Below, piece after piece: positions 25,434 through 33,612 of a stretch of DNA of 54,718 nucleotides; the stretch's first letter is position 1, and each line of letters starts with the position of its first letter. Origin of the DNA: Deltaproteobacteria bacterium (GTDB lineage: Bacteria; Myxococcota_A; Polyangia; Haliangiales; Haliangiaceae); assembly GCA_013813765.1 (NCBI GenBank), contig JACCRC010000201.1, positions 1 to 54,718 of the forward strand, in the 5' to 3' direction. The notes below the pieces were generated by a model. The model did no database searches, had not been told where the DNA came from, and saw only the letters and a list, made by a program, of their open reading frames with translations. The translations under genes were made by a program, and so were the position numbers.

Positions 25434-27191
25434 TCACCGGACGGTGATCGTTCCGCGGTCCATATCCATCCCACACGCGAACACGACCGATGCGGGCGCA
25501 TCGACGCGGAACGGGACCTCGACGGCCTTCTCGAACGGCAGGACCTCGTCGACGCGGGCACCGCTCGGCATGGTGAAGTGCACGTCGGTGCTGCACGTGG
25601 ACTGGGAGCGCCGGGTGAACACGAGCGTGACGGGCTCCCCGCGCGCGACCTCGATCTGCGCGGGCACGAAGCCGGCATCCGTGACGGAGATCTCGATCCG
25701 GCGGGCGCCTGCGACCGCGACGGGGCGGGCTGGGGCGCCGACGAGCTTCTCGACCTCGCCGGTGAGCACGAGCGGCGGCGCCGACTTCTCCCACAGAAGC
25801 TTCCCATCGCGACCGAACACCTTGAGGTGCGGCAGCGTGTACGCCCCGACGTACTTCTTCGAGGCGGGCGAGTCATCGTCGACGACGTTCACCTTGCGCA
25901 CCGCGACGTCGTTCGGATGGCGGCGCACGATCTCCGCGAGCTCGCGATCGACGATGCCGCACGGCTTGCACCAGGTCGCCCAGAAGTCGAACACGGTGAT
26001 CTTGCCCGGCACCGGCTCGAGCGGAACGGCGCTGCCGTCGTTCGTGATGTCCACCTTGTCGAGTCCGGTCCAGTCGACGGGCCCTTCCTCGTGGCCATGG
26101 CCGTGCTCGTCTCCGTGGTCATCACCGTGCGCGTGGTCATGACCGTGCTCCTCGCCCTCGTGGCCGTGCTCGTCCTCTTTGCCCTCGAACACGCGGATGC
26201 TCGTGCCGACCGAGACGCCGAGGAACACGGATGAATCGAGCTGGCCGCCGACGACGTGTGTGTAGACCGGGACCTTGAGCGTCGCACTTGCGTGCCAGTC
26301 ATCCGTCAACCGGAACGTCGTCTCGAGCCCGGTGAGGACATCGGTTCGACCGATGTTTCCCTCGTCGGTGTGGGTGACGCCGCTCCACTTCTCCGCGGTC
26401 TCGTGCTGCGCCTCCGCGGTGAGGCGGAACCGCCACCGCTTCGTGCCGAGCCCCGATGCCGCGCCGATGCCGCCGGCGTAGCGGTCGCCAGGCTGATAGC
26501 CGTGGCCGTTCTCGTAGAGTGACTGCACCGTCAGGGCGAACGCGTCGAGGCGAACCGGTCCGACGATCCGCGCGGCGTCGACGCCCGCCAGCGGTTGAAA
26601 TGTTCCGGTGCCGAACTGCGAGTGCTCGTGCGCCTGGCCGATGTCACCGAGCGCGAACGGATCCTCCTCGGTGCGGCCGAGCGGCAACGACAGGCCCAGG
26701 CGTACAGCGAGGGTGACGCCGCCGGCACGCATCGCCGCGCGAGCGACGACGGATGGATCTCCGGGCCCGACGAGGGTCTTGTTGTTGTGATGGATGAACG
26801 GGTCCTCGATCGCGACGGTCTGGTTGTTTTCGTCCGCGTAGCGGATCGAGGTCTTGAAGATCCGCAGCGGAACGACCGCGCCGATCGCGAGCCAAGACTT
26901 CACGCCGAGCTCGCCGGAGAGGCGGAGCTCGGTGTTAAGGATGTCCTGGTGGTGGAACACGGTCATCGGCCCGACGCCGGTCACCGTCTCGATCGCATCG
27001 TGCGACGCGACCGCGGTGCTCCCGATCGAGCTGAGGTCGAGCGTGAGCCGACCGGGTTCGATCTCCGTGGTCTCTTGCCCCCCGACCGGGAGGTTGGGAT
27101 TGCTTCAACCCGCTCAACCACCGGCGAGCGCGGCGGGGGTGTCCCACGCGATCACGGGCAGCATCAGCAGCGCCAGGCGCAGCGGGGACAT
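25434..27191 (-). CDS. Candidate selenoprotein: outer-membrane barrel + His-rich linker + thioredoxin + cupredoxin fusion with U-x-x-U
   Basis: Seen: ATG 27191 opens a signal peptide (Met-Ser-Pro-Leu-Arg-Leu-Ala, then Pro-Ala-Ala-Leu-Ala). Two in-frame TGA codons follow at 27114-27116 and 27105-27107. The frame then runs open to 25434, giving a 585-residue product. The junction reads GGUAGUSNPNLP if TGA is selenocysteine (Sec26, Sec29). After it come a PF13557-like barrel (~70-335), a His/Asp/Glu-rich linker (~337-369), a TlpA-type thioredoxin domain with Trp-Cys407-Lys-Pro-Cys411, and an EfeO-like cupredoxin (~499-585) with Cys573-Gly-Met-Asp-Met. Without readthrough the protein has no signal peptide. 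Inferred: a metal or redox-handling outer-membrane protein. It follows the kinase gene by 50 bp. Confidence 0.75.
27078..27093 (-). promoter_or_regulatory. Candidate bacterial SECIS hairpin with GGUC loop
   Basis: On the coding strand CCUCCC-GGUC-GGGGGG forms a 6-bp stem (one G-U pair) with loop GGUC. The loop starts 18 nt after the second UGA and 27 nt after the first, both within the usual bacterial SECIS distance. The first two loop bases are GG, and GGUC is the core of the E. coli fdhF SECIS loop as I recall it. One hairpin could serve both UGA codons. Confidence 0.65.
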
Positions 27192-27241
27192 CCGCGTACG
27201 TATAGCGCAGTTGGAGCAAGTGGGAACAGACGTGAGCCGAC

Positions 27242-28831
27242 CTAGTCGAGCAACCGCGACAGCGTCTCCTGCACGCGCGCGATGGTGACTGGCTTGACGA
27301 GGTGTGCGTCGAAACCGGCGCGTGTGGTCTTCTCGCGATCACTAGCCTGCCCGTAGCCGGTCACCGCGATCAAGCGCACCTCCGGGATGCGGCTCCGCAC
27401 CTCACCGGCCAGCTCGTACCCGTCCATCACCGGAAGTCCGATGTCGAGGATCGCGACGACGGGCCGGAACGTCTCGAGCGCGGTGAGCGCTGCGGGACCG
27501 TCGTGCGCGATCCGCACGTCGTAGCTGAAGGCACCGAGAACATCCGCGAGGAGCTCTGCAGCGTCGCGGTTGTCGTCGACGACGAGGATCTGTGCGTGCT
27601 TTCCGACGCTGAGCGGCGGCTGGACCTCGGCGGGCGCGGCGATGCTGGGCGCGCCGTCGTGGAACGGCAGCTCGACGATGAACGAGCTGCCCTTGCCGAC
27701 GCCCTCGCTCGAAGCGCGAACGCAACCGGCGTGGGCGTTGACGAGGCTGCGCACGATCGCGAGGCCGAGCCCGAGGCCGCCGGCTGCGCGATCGATACCT
27801 TGTGGCACTTGCATGAACCGCTCGAACACCCTGTCGAGAAGCGCTGGATCGATGCCGATGCCCCGATCTTCGACGGTCACGCGCACGAGCGTTCCGGCGT
27901 GTTCGGCGATGATCCGGATCCGCGAGCCGGCGTCGGAGTACTTTGCAGCGTTCGTGATGAGGTTGCTGAACACCTGTGCGAGGCGAGCGGGGTCGCCATC
28001 GATGGTGAGACCTTCGGCGGCCACCGCGATCTCCAGCCTGGTTTGTTTCTGTTCGAGGAGGGGCCGCGCCATCTCGACCGCACGCGTGATGACCGTTCCG
28101 ATCTCCAGCACCTCGCGGCGAAGATCGACCTTGCCGCGCGTGATCCTCGAGACATCCAGCAGATCGTCGACGAGCCGCTGCAGGTGGCCGACCTGACGCT
28201 CGAGCACCTCGTGCACGCGGGTCGTCGCGTTGTTCATGCGCAGCACCTGGAGCGCCGTGACGATGGGTGCGAGCGGATTGCGAAGCTCGTGGCCGAGCAT
28301 GGCGAGGAACTCGTCCTTTGCGCGGGTCGCCTGCTGGGCCTCGTTGCGAGCAAGATCGAGCGCTCGGGCGAGCGCATCGGAGCGCTCCGCTTGCTGCTTC
28401 GCTACCGCAAGATCACCCCGAGCGACGAGGGTGTCCCGTTCCGCGCGGAGCAGGGCCGTGAGCAACGGCGAGAGCCGGTCGAGCGCCTCGTGAAGCTCGG
28501 AACAATCATCCTCGCGCCCGACCAGCACGATGACGACGCCCGGATACGCGTACGCGACCGCGGGGGCCGTCTCCGTCGCCGTCGGAAACGCAACGGGCCC
28601 ACGGAACGTGCCGGGGTTCCTGCAGCGATCGAGCAGATCGCGCCAGCCTCGGCTGGACGGCAGCGTGCACGCGAAGCCGGTGGCGGGCAGGAGCTTCCCT
28701 TCCATGTCGGGGTGCGGAACGAACACGTACGCGCCGCGGCCACCGCATTGCTCCGCAATCCGAGTCAGGGCAGATCGGCGGTCGCCGAGCGCTCCCACGT
28801 GCGCGAGCAACGTGACAAGGTCATCGAGCAT
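27242..28831 (-). CDS. Hybrid sensor histidine kinase (sensor-HisKA-HATPase-REC)
   Basis: The 529-residue protein has an N-terminal ~125-residue putative sensor region I cannot name with certainty (GAF-sized, with cysteines near 29, 55, 70 and 110). A coiled coil follows (~130-172), then a HisKA domain with phospho-acceptor His181 in Gly-His-Glu-Leu-Arg-Asn-Pro-Leu-Ala-Pro. The HATPase has an Asn in Leu-Ile-Thr-Asn-Ala-Ala-Lys-Tyr and Gly-Leu-Gly-Leu-Gly-Leu-Ala. A C-terminal receiver has Asp in Ile-Leu-Asp-Ile-Gly-Leu-Pro. No membrane segment is seen, so it should be cytosolic. Its start overlaps the FIST stop by one base (TGATG), so the two are coupled. Confidence 0.9.
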   Translation of the reverse strand: MLDDLVTLLAHVGALGDRRSALTRIAEQCGGRGAYVFVPHPDMEGKLLPATGFACTLPSSRGWRDLLDRCRNPGTFRGPVAFPTATETAPAVAYAYPGVVIVLVGREDDCSELHEALDRLSPLLTALLRAERDTLVARGDLAVAKQQAERSDALARALDLARNEAQQATRAKDEFLAMLGHELRNPLAPIVTALQVLRMNNATTRVHEVLERQVGHLQRLVDDLLDVSRITRGKVDLRREVLEIGTVITRAVEMARPLLEQKQTRLEIAVAAEGLTIDGDPARLAQVFSNLITNAAKYSDAGSRIRIIAEHAGTLVRVTVEDRGIGIDPALLDRVFERFMQVPQGIDRAAGGLGLGLAIVRSLVNAHAGCVRASSEGVGKGSSFIVELPFHDGAPSIAAPAEVQPPLSVGKHAQILVVDDNRDAAELLADVLGAFSYDVRIAHDGPAALTALETFRPVVAILDIGLPVMDGYELAGEVRSRIPEVRLIAVTGYGQASDREKTTRAGFDAHLVKPVTIARVQETLSRLLD

Positions 28832-29997
28832 CAGTCGGGGAACGCCAGCACCACGGCCGTGCAGTTATGAAACCCGCCGAACTGACCCTCGGCCCGCGCG
28901 ATCTGACCGTACGTATTGCAACCGACGAGCGTCGTGCCACCGAGCGCCTTCTGCACGGCCTCCAGCTCGAACGCGAACATGTCACCGAGCCGAAGGCGGG
29001 TCGCGACGCAGTCGAAGAACAGCGCCGCAGACGGCGTTCCGCCGCGCAACTTTCGAACTGCATCCTCGGTTGCGCTTGCGGCCGCCGCGCTCGCGGATGC
29101 CGCGCTCGTCTTCATGATGTGCACGCGCGCGCCGGAGGGAATCTCGGCGGCGCAGTTGACCGCGCCATCCGCATCGATCGACAGCGGGACACGCAACCGG
29201 TACCCCGCCGGAGTTTCGATGCCGAGGATGTTGTGGAGGAAGAAGGGCAGTGGCGCACTGCGATCGATCTGCTGGCTGGTTGCAGCCGCGTGACGCTCGA
29301 AGGCGTCGATGGCTGGGAACCCGTCGAGGCTGATCAGACGCGAACCCTGGACCTCGGTCACGCGCAATGGCTCGCTCGCAGGCTTCCAGCCGTGCTGTAC
29401 GCCGATGCCGACCGGCTTGCGCGAGAGGATCTCGAGTCCGACCACTGCGTCGGTCGCGGTGCGCGTCCCGCAGAACACGTGCGTCTTCGAGAACTGCGCG
29501 TCGTCGCCGGCTCCGCCACCGGCGAACTCGTACGCTCCGGCGGTGACCATCGTCAGCTGTTCGATCAGATCGTCGGCGTGGCCCGCAAGCGCGTCGGTCA
29601 TGATCAGCGCCGCGCGGTGCGGATACTCGGAGCTCTCCGCGCCCTTGAAGCCGGCCACGAGCTGACGCGCCGCGGCGGAGCGATCCGCACCGACGCCGGT
29701 GCCGAGGCTCGCTGCGAACACCATGTCGGTCGACCGAACGGCGAGCGCGCAGGCCAGGCCGGCGCCGCTGTGGTCACCGGTGAACTCGCCGGCGGAGGAC
29801 GAGCCCACCAGCGCGCCGGGTTGGCAGGTCTCCGACAGAGCGTGAAGCAATGCTCCGTGGTCATACTTGCTGGAGGCGAAGACCACGACAGCATCCGGCC
29901 GCTCGCCGTGCATCCCCGCTCGGATCTGCTTTCCGAGATCTTGTCCTGCAGCCGAGCTATCGGCTTCAGTCGTGAAGGCGGCGGCGGTGATGGTCAT
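28831..29997 (-). CDS. FIST-domain sensory protein (FIST_N + FIST_C)
   Basis: The 388-residue protein matches the FIST family. FIST_N has a Val-Gly-Ser-Ser-Ser-Ala-Gly-Glu-Phe motif near 63 and Gly-Gly-Gly-Ala-Gly-Asp-Asp near 155. FIST_C follows, with Pro-Leu-Pro-Phe-Phe-Leu-His-Asn near 250 and a Gly-Cys-Asn-Thr-Tyr-Gly-Gln-Ile near 358. FIST domains are proposed to sense small ligands for associated kinases or chemoreceptors. Direct coupling to the next histidine kinase gene supports that role here. No enzyme motif or membrane segment is visible. Confidence 0.9.
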   Translation of the reverse strand: MTITAAAFTTEADSSAAGQDLGKQIRAGMHGERPDAVVVFASSKYDHGALLHALSETCQPGALVGSSSAGEFTGDHSGAGLACALAVRSTDMVFAASLGTGVGADRSAAARQLVAGFKGAESSEYPHRAALIMTDALAGHADDLIEQLTMVTAGAYEFAGGGAGDDAQFSKTHVFCGTRTATDAVVGLEILSRKPVGIGVQHGWKPASEPLRVTEVQGSRLISLDGFPAIDAFERHAAATSQQIDRSAPLPFFLHNILGIETPAGYRLRVPLSIDADGAVNCAAEIPSGARVHIMKTSAASASAAAASATEDAVRKLRGGTPSAALFFDCVATRLRLGDMFAFELEAVQKALGGTTLVGCNTYGQIARAEGQFGGFHNCTAVVLAFPD

Positions 29998-30075
29998 CGC
30001 GGTCCACAGCGTGCAGAAGTCACGCCGAAAACGGATGGTGCCTCGCGGTTGTTCGCGCGGGGAGCGCCGACCCGC

Positions 30076-30723
30076 TCAGCGCCCGGTCGCGCACCTTGCG
30101 GACGATCGGGAGCGGGCGAACGCCGCGTGCGTGGCGTACCACTGCCGCTGCGCACGAAACGCCTCGTTCGCGGCGAGCACGATCGACGCCGGCGGATAGG
30201 TATGGGCGTACGCGCAGAGCGCCGCTCCGAACGCGCGGAAGCGTGCGCCGGGCGTGTCGCCGTACGCTGCGAGATACGAGGTGCCCGGTAGGATCTCGTA
30301 GCCGAGGGTGCGCACCACGTGACGGCGAATCAGTCCCGCGAGGAGAGTGTGGCGCTCGAGCACGAACATCCAGCCAAGCGCCTGGGCCGCGTTGCGGATC
30401 GTGAGCGTCGACACCTTCGGCATCGGGATGATGTCCTCCGACGTCAGGCCGAGGACGACCAGATCGTGATGAAGTCGCGCGGTCTTGGCGCGGTCGCGGA
30501 CGAACGCCGCATCGAGGTCGACGACCTTGGCCAGCGCCGCCTCGACCTCGACCTCGAAGCCGTAGATCCGCGTGAGGAATGACCGGTAGTCGTCGACCGT
30601 CTCGATATCGAGCGCGGTAAGGCGATCCTCATCGGCGGCAGCGTGGTGATTGCTGGTCTCGAGCGCCACCCGCACCAGCATCCACGGGGGTGTCGTCGCT
30701 ATCGCCACCGGCGCCTTTGCCAT
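30076..30723 (-). CDS. Heme oxygenase-like protein (bacterial BphO/PigA type), atypical distal helix
   Basis: The 215-residue protein has the layout of bacterial biliverdin-producing heme oxygenases: an N-terminal helix with Glu-Thr-Ser-Asn-His26-His27 where the proximal heme His lies, and a mid-protein Gly-Trp-Met-Phe-Val-Leu-Glu-Arg-His-Thr segment. The latter aligns with the family's Gly-Ala-Leu-Tyr-Val-Leu-Glu-Gly-Ser-Thr. The distal glycines of that motif are replaced by Arg-His and Leu, so catalysis is doubtful. A phytochrome partner is not seen in the window. It lies 131 bp after the hybrid kinase and 78 bp before the FIST gene on the same strand, suggesting a role in one signalling unit. 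Confidence 0.68.
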   Translation of the reverse strand: MAKAPVAIATTPPWMLVRVALETSNHHAAADEDRLTALDIETVDDYRSFLTRIYGFEVEVEAALAKVVDLDAAFVRDRAKTARLHHDLVVLGLTSEDIIPMPKVSTLTIRNAAQALGWMFVLERHTLLAGLIRRHVVRTLGYEILPGTSYLAAYGDTPGARFRAFGAALCAYAHTYPPASIVLAANEAFRAQRQWYATHAAFARSRSSARCATGR

Positions 30724-30810
30724 CACGTCCAAGCTGGTGTGCAAGAGCACGGCCCATCGTGGAGGCGCCTATGCGTAAGGCACCGTACAGTCCGATACGA
30801 ACGCCGGCAT

Positions 30811-30822
30811 CACGTATACGTG
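30811..30822. promoter_or_regulatory. 12-bp perfect palindrome upstream of the heme-oxygenase-like gene
   Basis: CACGTATACGTG lies 88 bp upstream of the heme-oxygenase-like start, in the gap after the hybrid kinase gene. It has the shape of a dimeric regulator site. No matching copy was noticed beside a related gene, so this is a weak call. Confidence 0.3.
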
Positions 30823-30854
30823 CCCCACGGCGCGGCGTGGCGAAATTGACGCTG

Positions 30855-32570
30855 TCAGGACAGAACGTCGAGCTGGTTGGCGACGCAGGCGAAGATCGCG
30901 GCAGCGGTCGCCGGCTTCACGAGGTGCGCGTGAAATCCCGCGCGGCGTGTTCGCTCCAGATCGGCGACCTCGCCGTACCCGGTCAATGCGACCAGGCGGG
31001 TCCGTAGATCCGGGCACTCGGTCCGCAGCTGCTCGACGACGGAGATCCCGTCGAGACCCGGAAGGCCGAGATCGACCAGCGCGATATCCGGCCGGTGCTC
31101 GCGGATCAACTTCAAGCCCGTTACCCCATCGCATGCCGAGAGCACCTCGTAGCCGCGGGCGCGAAGTAGATCGGCGAGGAGCTCGCGCGCGTCGTCGTTG
31201 TCGTCGATCACGATCGTACGCACCGTCGTGGGGTCGCGCACGGGATCGGCGACCGACATCATGCCGCCCGTGCGCGCGCGAGGGAGCAGGGCGGCGGGCG
31301 AGCTGGCGAGTGGGATCTGGATCTCGAACGCGCTGCCGCGATCGCGGCCGCCGCTGCTGACCGAGATCGAACCGCGGTGCATCTCGACGAGCCGGCGGGC
31401 GAGTGCGAGCCCGAGGCCCAGGCCACCCGAGCCGTCGGAGCGCACGCGCTCCTGGACGAACATGTTGAAGATCGAGTCCTGGAGCTCGAGTGGAATGCCG
31501 ATGCCGCTATCGGTCACTCGGACTAGCGCGGAATCTCCCGCCTCCGTACAGGTCACGACGATGCGCCCGCCCGGTGCGGTGTACCGCGCGGCGTTGTTGA
31601 CGAGGTTGCAGATCACCTGCGTGATGCGAACCGTGTCGACGACGACCGGCACGCGCCCGCGCGGCGGCGCGAACACCAGCGAGTGCCGGCGCTCGTCGAT
31701 CAATGGCTGGCTCGTCGCGATCGCGGCCGTGATCACTTCGACAAGATCGACGTCCTCGGGCCGCAGCTCGATCTTGTCTGCCTTGATCCGCGAGACGTCG
31801 AGCAGGTCATCGACGAGCCGCGTGAGTACGCTGGTCTGCCGATCGAGGATCTCGAGGAGCTTGGGGCTCAGAGGCTTCTCGGGCTCGGTCCGGATCAGAT
31901 CCACGCACGAGCGAACCGGGGCGAGCGGGTTACGGAGCTCGTGCGCGAGGATCGCGAGGAAGCTGTCCTTGCGGCGATCGATCTCGGCGAGCGCTGCGTT
32001 CAGCCTGGCGAGCTCTTGCTTCGCCGAGTGCTCGGCATCGCGCTCGCGGCGCAACGCCGCGGTCTCGTAGTCGCGGCGGCGATTCTCGAAGTCACGCTCC
32101 ATGCGGATCGCCGCGAGCTGCTCGGTTCGATCCTGCAGCGTGACGAAGACCGCTGCTTTTGCGCGGAGCACCTCGGGAATGATCGGCTTCTTCAAGAAGT
32201 CGAAGCCGCCGAGTGCGTACGCGCGCAATGCCGCAGCCTCGTCGTGATCCTGTCCCGTCGTGAAGATGATCGGGAGGTGCTGCGTGCGTTCGCGCGAACG
32301 GATCCAGCGCGCGGTCTCGTAGCCGTCCATGCCCGGCATGTTGACGTCGAGGAGGACGAGCGCGAACTCCTGGTCCGCGAGACGCTCGAGTGCCTCGCGC
32401 CCCGATCGCGCCGTCACGATCACGCGGTCGAGTGGTGCGAGCGCGGCCTCGGCGGCCTTCAGATCCGCGTCGACGTTGTCGACCACGAGGATCTGCCGGA
32501 TGCTGATGACCGGACGAGTGTCGACTTCGTCGAGCTCGACCGGAATCGCCGCGTCCGCGCTCGATGACAT
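30855..32570 (-). CDS. Hybrid histidine kinase (REC-HisKA-HATPase-REC)
   Basis: The 571-residue protein has an N-terminal receiver (~25-145; phospho-acceptor Asp75 in Leu-Leu-Asp-Val-Asn-Met-Pro, conserved Lys in Lys-Lys-Pro-Ile). A coiled coil (~150-200) leads to HisKA with His210 in Ala-His-Glu-Leu-Arg-Asn-Pro-Leu-Ala-Pro. The HATPase has Leu-Val-Asn-Asn-Ala-Ala-Arg-Tyr and Gly-Leu-Gly-Leu-Gly-Leu-Ala. A second receiver closes the protein (Asp in Leu-Val-Asp-Leu-Gly-Leu-Pro). It has no sensor or membrane domain, so it probably takes its input through the first receiver from another kinase. It is the first gene of a same-strand run through the FIST and kinase genes. Confidence 0.92.
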   Translation of the reverse strand: MSSSADAAIPVELDEVDTRPVISIRQILVVDNVDADLKAAEAALAPLDRVIVTARSGREALERLADQEFALVLLDVNMPGMDGYETARWIRSRERTQHLPIIFTTGQDHDEAAALRAYALGGFDFLKKPIIPEVLRAKAAVFVTLQDRTEQLAAIRMERDFENRRRDYETAALRRERDAEHSAKQELARLNAALAEIDRRKDSFLAILAHELRNPLAPVRSCVDLIRTEPEKPLSPKLLEILDRQTSVLTRLVDDLLDVSRIKADKIELRPEDVDLVEVITAAIATSQPLIDERRHSLVFAPPRGRVPVVVDTVRITQVICNLVNNAARYTAPGGRIVVTCTEAGDSALVRVTDSGIGIPLELQDSIFNMFVQERVRSDGSGGLGLGLALARRLVEMHRGSISVSSGGRDRGSAFEIQIPLASSPAALLPRARTGGMMSVADPVRDPTTVRTIVIDDNDDARELLADLLRARGYEVLSACDGVTGLKLIREHRPDIALVDLGLPGLDGISVVEQLRTECPDLRTRLVALTGYGEVADLERTRRAGFHAHLVKPATAAAIFACVANQLDVLS

Positions 32571-32691
32571 CTAGCTCTCATTCTGACTGCATTCCGAGCA
32601 TTCGGCTCGCACGAGAAGTTTCTCACTCAGCCGACGAGGGTCCGTGACATCGGCGCGCTGTGCGCCGACGCGCGCCTCTCGTCCGTGACCG

Positions 32692-33180
32692 CTAGTGAAC
32701 CCAGCGATCGCGAGCGACCGCCGCAGCTCCCCGCGAACGGGACATCGGTGCCGATGCTCGCACAGCATGCGCTCCGCGATCCGGCGCCGAGCGTGGACCG
32801 CGCCGCGCCTTCAGCGTGCGGGCCGGCTTGTTCGGCGACCGTGTGCTCGCAGGTAGTCGACCAGGCGCGGGCGTTCCGACCGCCGCTTCGACGCGGGCCG
32901 GTGTGAGCAGCGGGCGTACGTCACGCTCGAGTGCGCCGGCGATCAGCCCGAACGTGAACAGCAGGTCGTCGACGCGGATGTGCGCCGGCTCGCCAGCCAC
33001 GCGGCGGCGCGTGAACGTTCTCACGCGCTCGACGGCGGCGACCTCGTCGGGATAGGTACGGGCGAGTCCACCCGCGAGATCGAGGGCCCATTCGAACGCC
33101 TCGGAGAATGCCTGGAACAGCTGGGTCCACTGAGCTGTTTGGCCGGGACCGGACGTAGCTTCGTGATCTTCGTGAATCAA
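32692..33180 (-). CDS. Hypothetical protein (162 aa) with basic tail
   Basis: The N-terminal ~105 residues look like a real helical protein (Trp, Phe and Leu periodicity; Leu-Phe-Thr-Phe-Gly-Leu-Ile-Ala-Gly-Ala-Leu). The last ~55 residues are Arg/Ala/Pro-rich with low-complexity character. I do not recognise it. The frame has no ATG or GTG at its head; TTG 33180 is the first usable start, without a clear ribosome-binding site, so the boundary is uncertain. The Arg-rich tail could be spurious readthrough after a frameshift. Confidence 0.45.
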   Translation of the reverse strand: MIHEDHEATSGPGQTAQWTQLFQAFSEAFEWALDLAGGLARTYPDEVAAVERVRTFTRRRVAGEPAHIRVDDLLFTFGLIAGALERDVRPLLTPARVEAAVGTPAPGRLPASTRSPNKPARTLKARRGPRSAPDRGAHAVRASAPMSRSRGAAAVARDRWVH

Positions 33181-33222
33181 GGAGAGATCATACCAAGGGG
33201 GTATGACACCCGATTCGCGAGA

Positions 33223-33573
33223 CTACTCGGCGTAGGTCTCTTCGTCGCCGCCGGCCGGCGCGGTGTCCGGCTGGAAGTTCTCGAGCCAGTCCTGCGGCGC
33301 TTCTCCATTCGCGCCGTCGGTCGCGGCGGCGGCGGGTTGCGGCGGCAACGCTGCGCGCGTCGCCTTCGCCTTGATCGCCGGCGCCTTCTTCGGCGCGGCC
33401 TTCTTCGGCGCGGCGGACTTCGTCTTCGCGGCGGACTTCGTCTTCGCCTTGGCCTTCGCAGCCGGCTTCGACTTCGCCTTCATCTTGGCCGCCTTCGCGA
33501 CGGGCTTTGCCTTGCCCTTCGCCTTGGTTGCCGACTTTTTCGCTGCACCCTTGTTCTTGGACTTGGCGGCCAT
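33223..33573 (-). CDS. Histone-H1-like Lys/Ala-rich protein
   Basis: Residues ~1-75 of this 116-residue protein are almost entirely Lys, Ala, Pro and Ser in repeats such as Pro-Lys-Lys-Ala-Ala-Pro-Lys-Lys-Ala, like the C-terminal tail of histone H1. The last ~40 residues are acidic and include Asp-Trp-Leu-Glu-Asn-Phe-Gln-Pro and an acidic end. Such proteins are common in deltaproteobacteria and are thought to bind DNA non-specifically. It is divergent from the epimerase gene, 39 bp apart. Confidence 0.8.
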   Translation of the reverse strand: MAAKSKNKGAAKKSATKAKGKAKPVAKAAKMKAKSKPAAKAKAKTKSAAKTKSAAPKKAAPKKAPAIKAKATRAALPPQPAAAATDGANGEAPQDWLENFQPDTAPAGGDEETYAE

Positions 33574-33612
33574 GGCGTCAGCGTATCAAAGCGCGGGCGT
33601 CGTCGGCGTAGG

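Noticed and set aside
26985-27191. Region as plain non-coding DNA before the barrel protein
   Set aside because: It encodes a signal peptide in the same frame as the barrel protein, separated only by two TGA codons, which is unlikely by chance.
33300-33560. Repeats in the Lys/Ala-rich gene as a CRISPR or tandem array
   Set aside because: The repeats are codon-level repeats of a low-complexity protein, without spacer-repeat structure.
32980-33612. N-terminal extension of the epimerase
   Set aside because: It runs over the opposite-strand Lys-rich gene and lacks conservation; the Rossmann motif starts at the chosen ATG.
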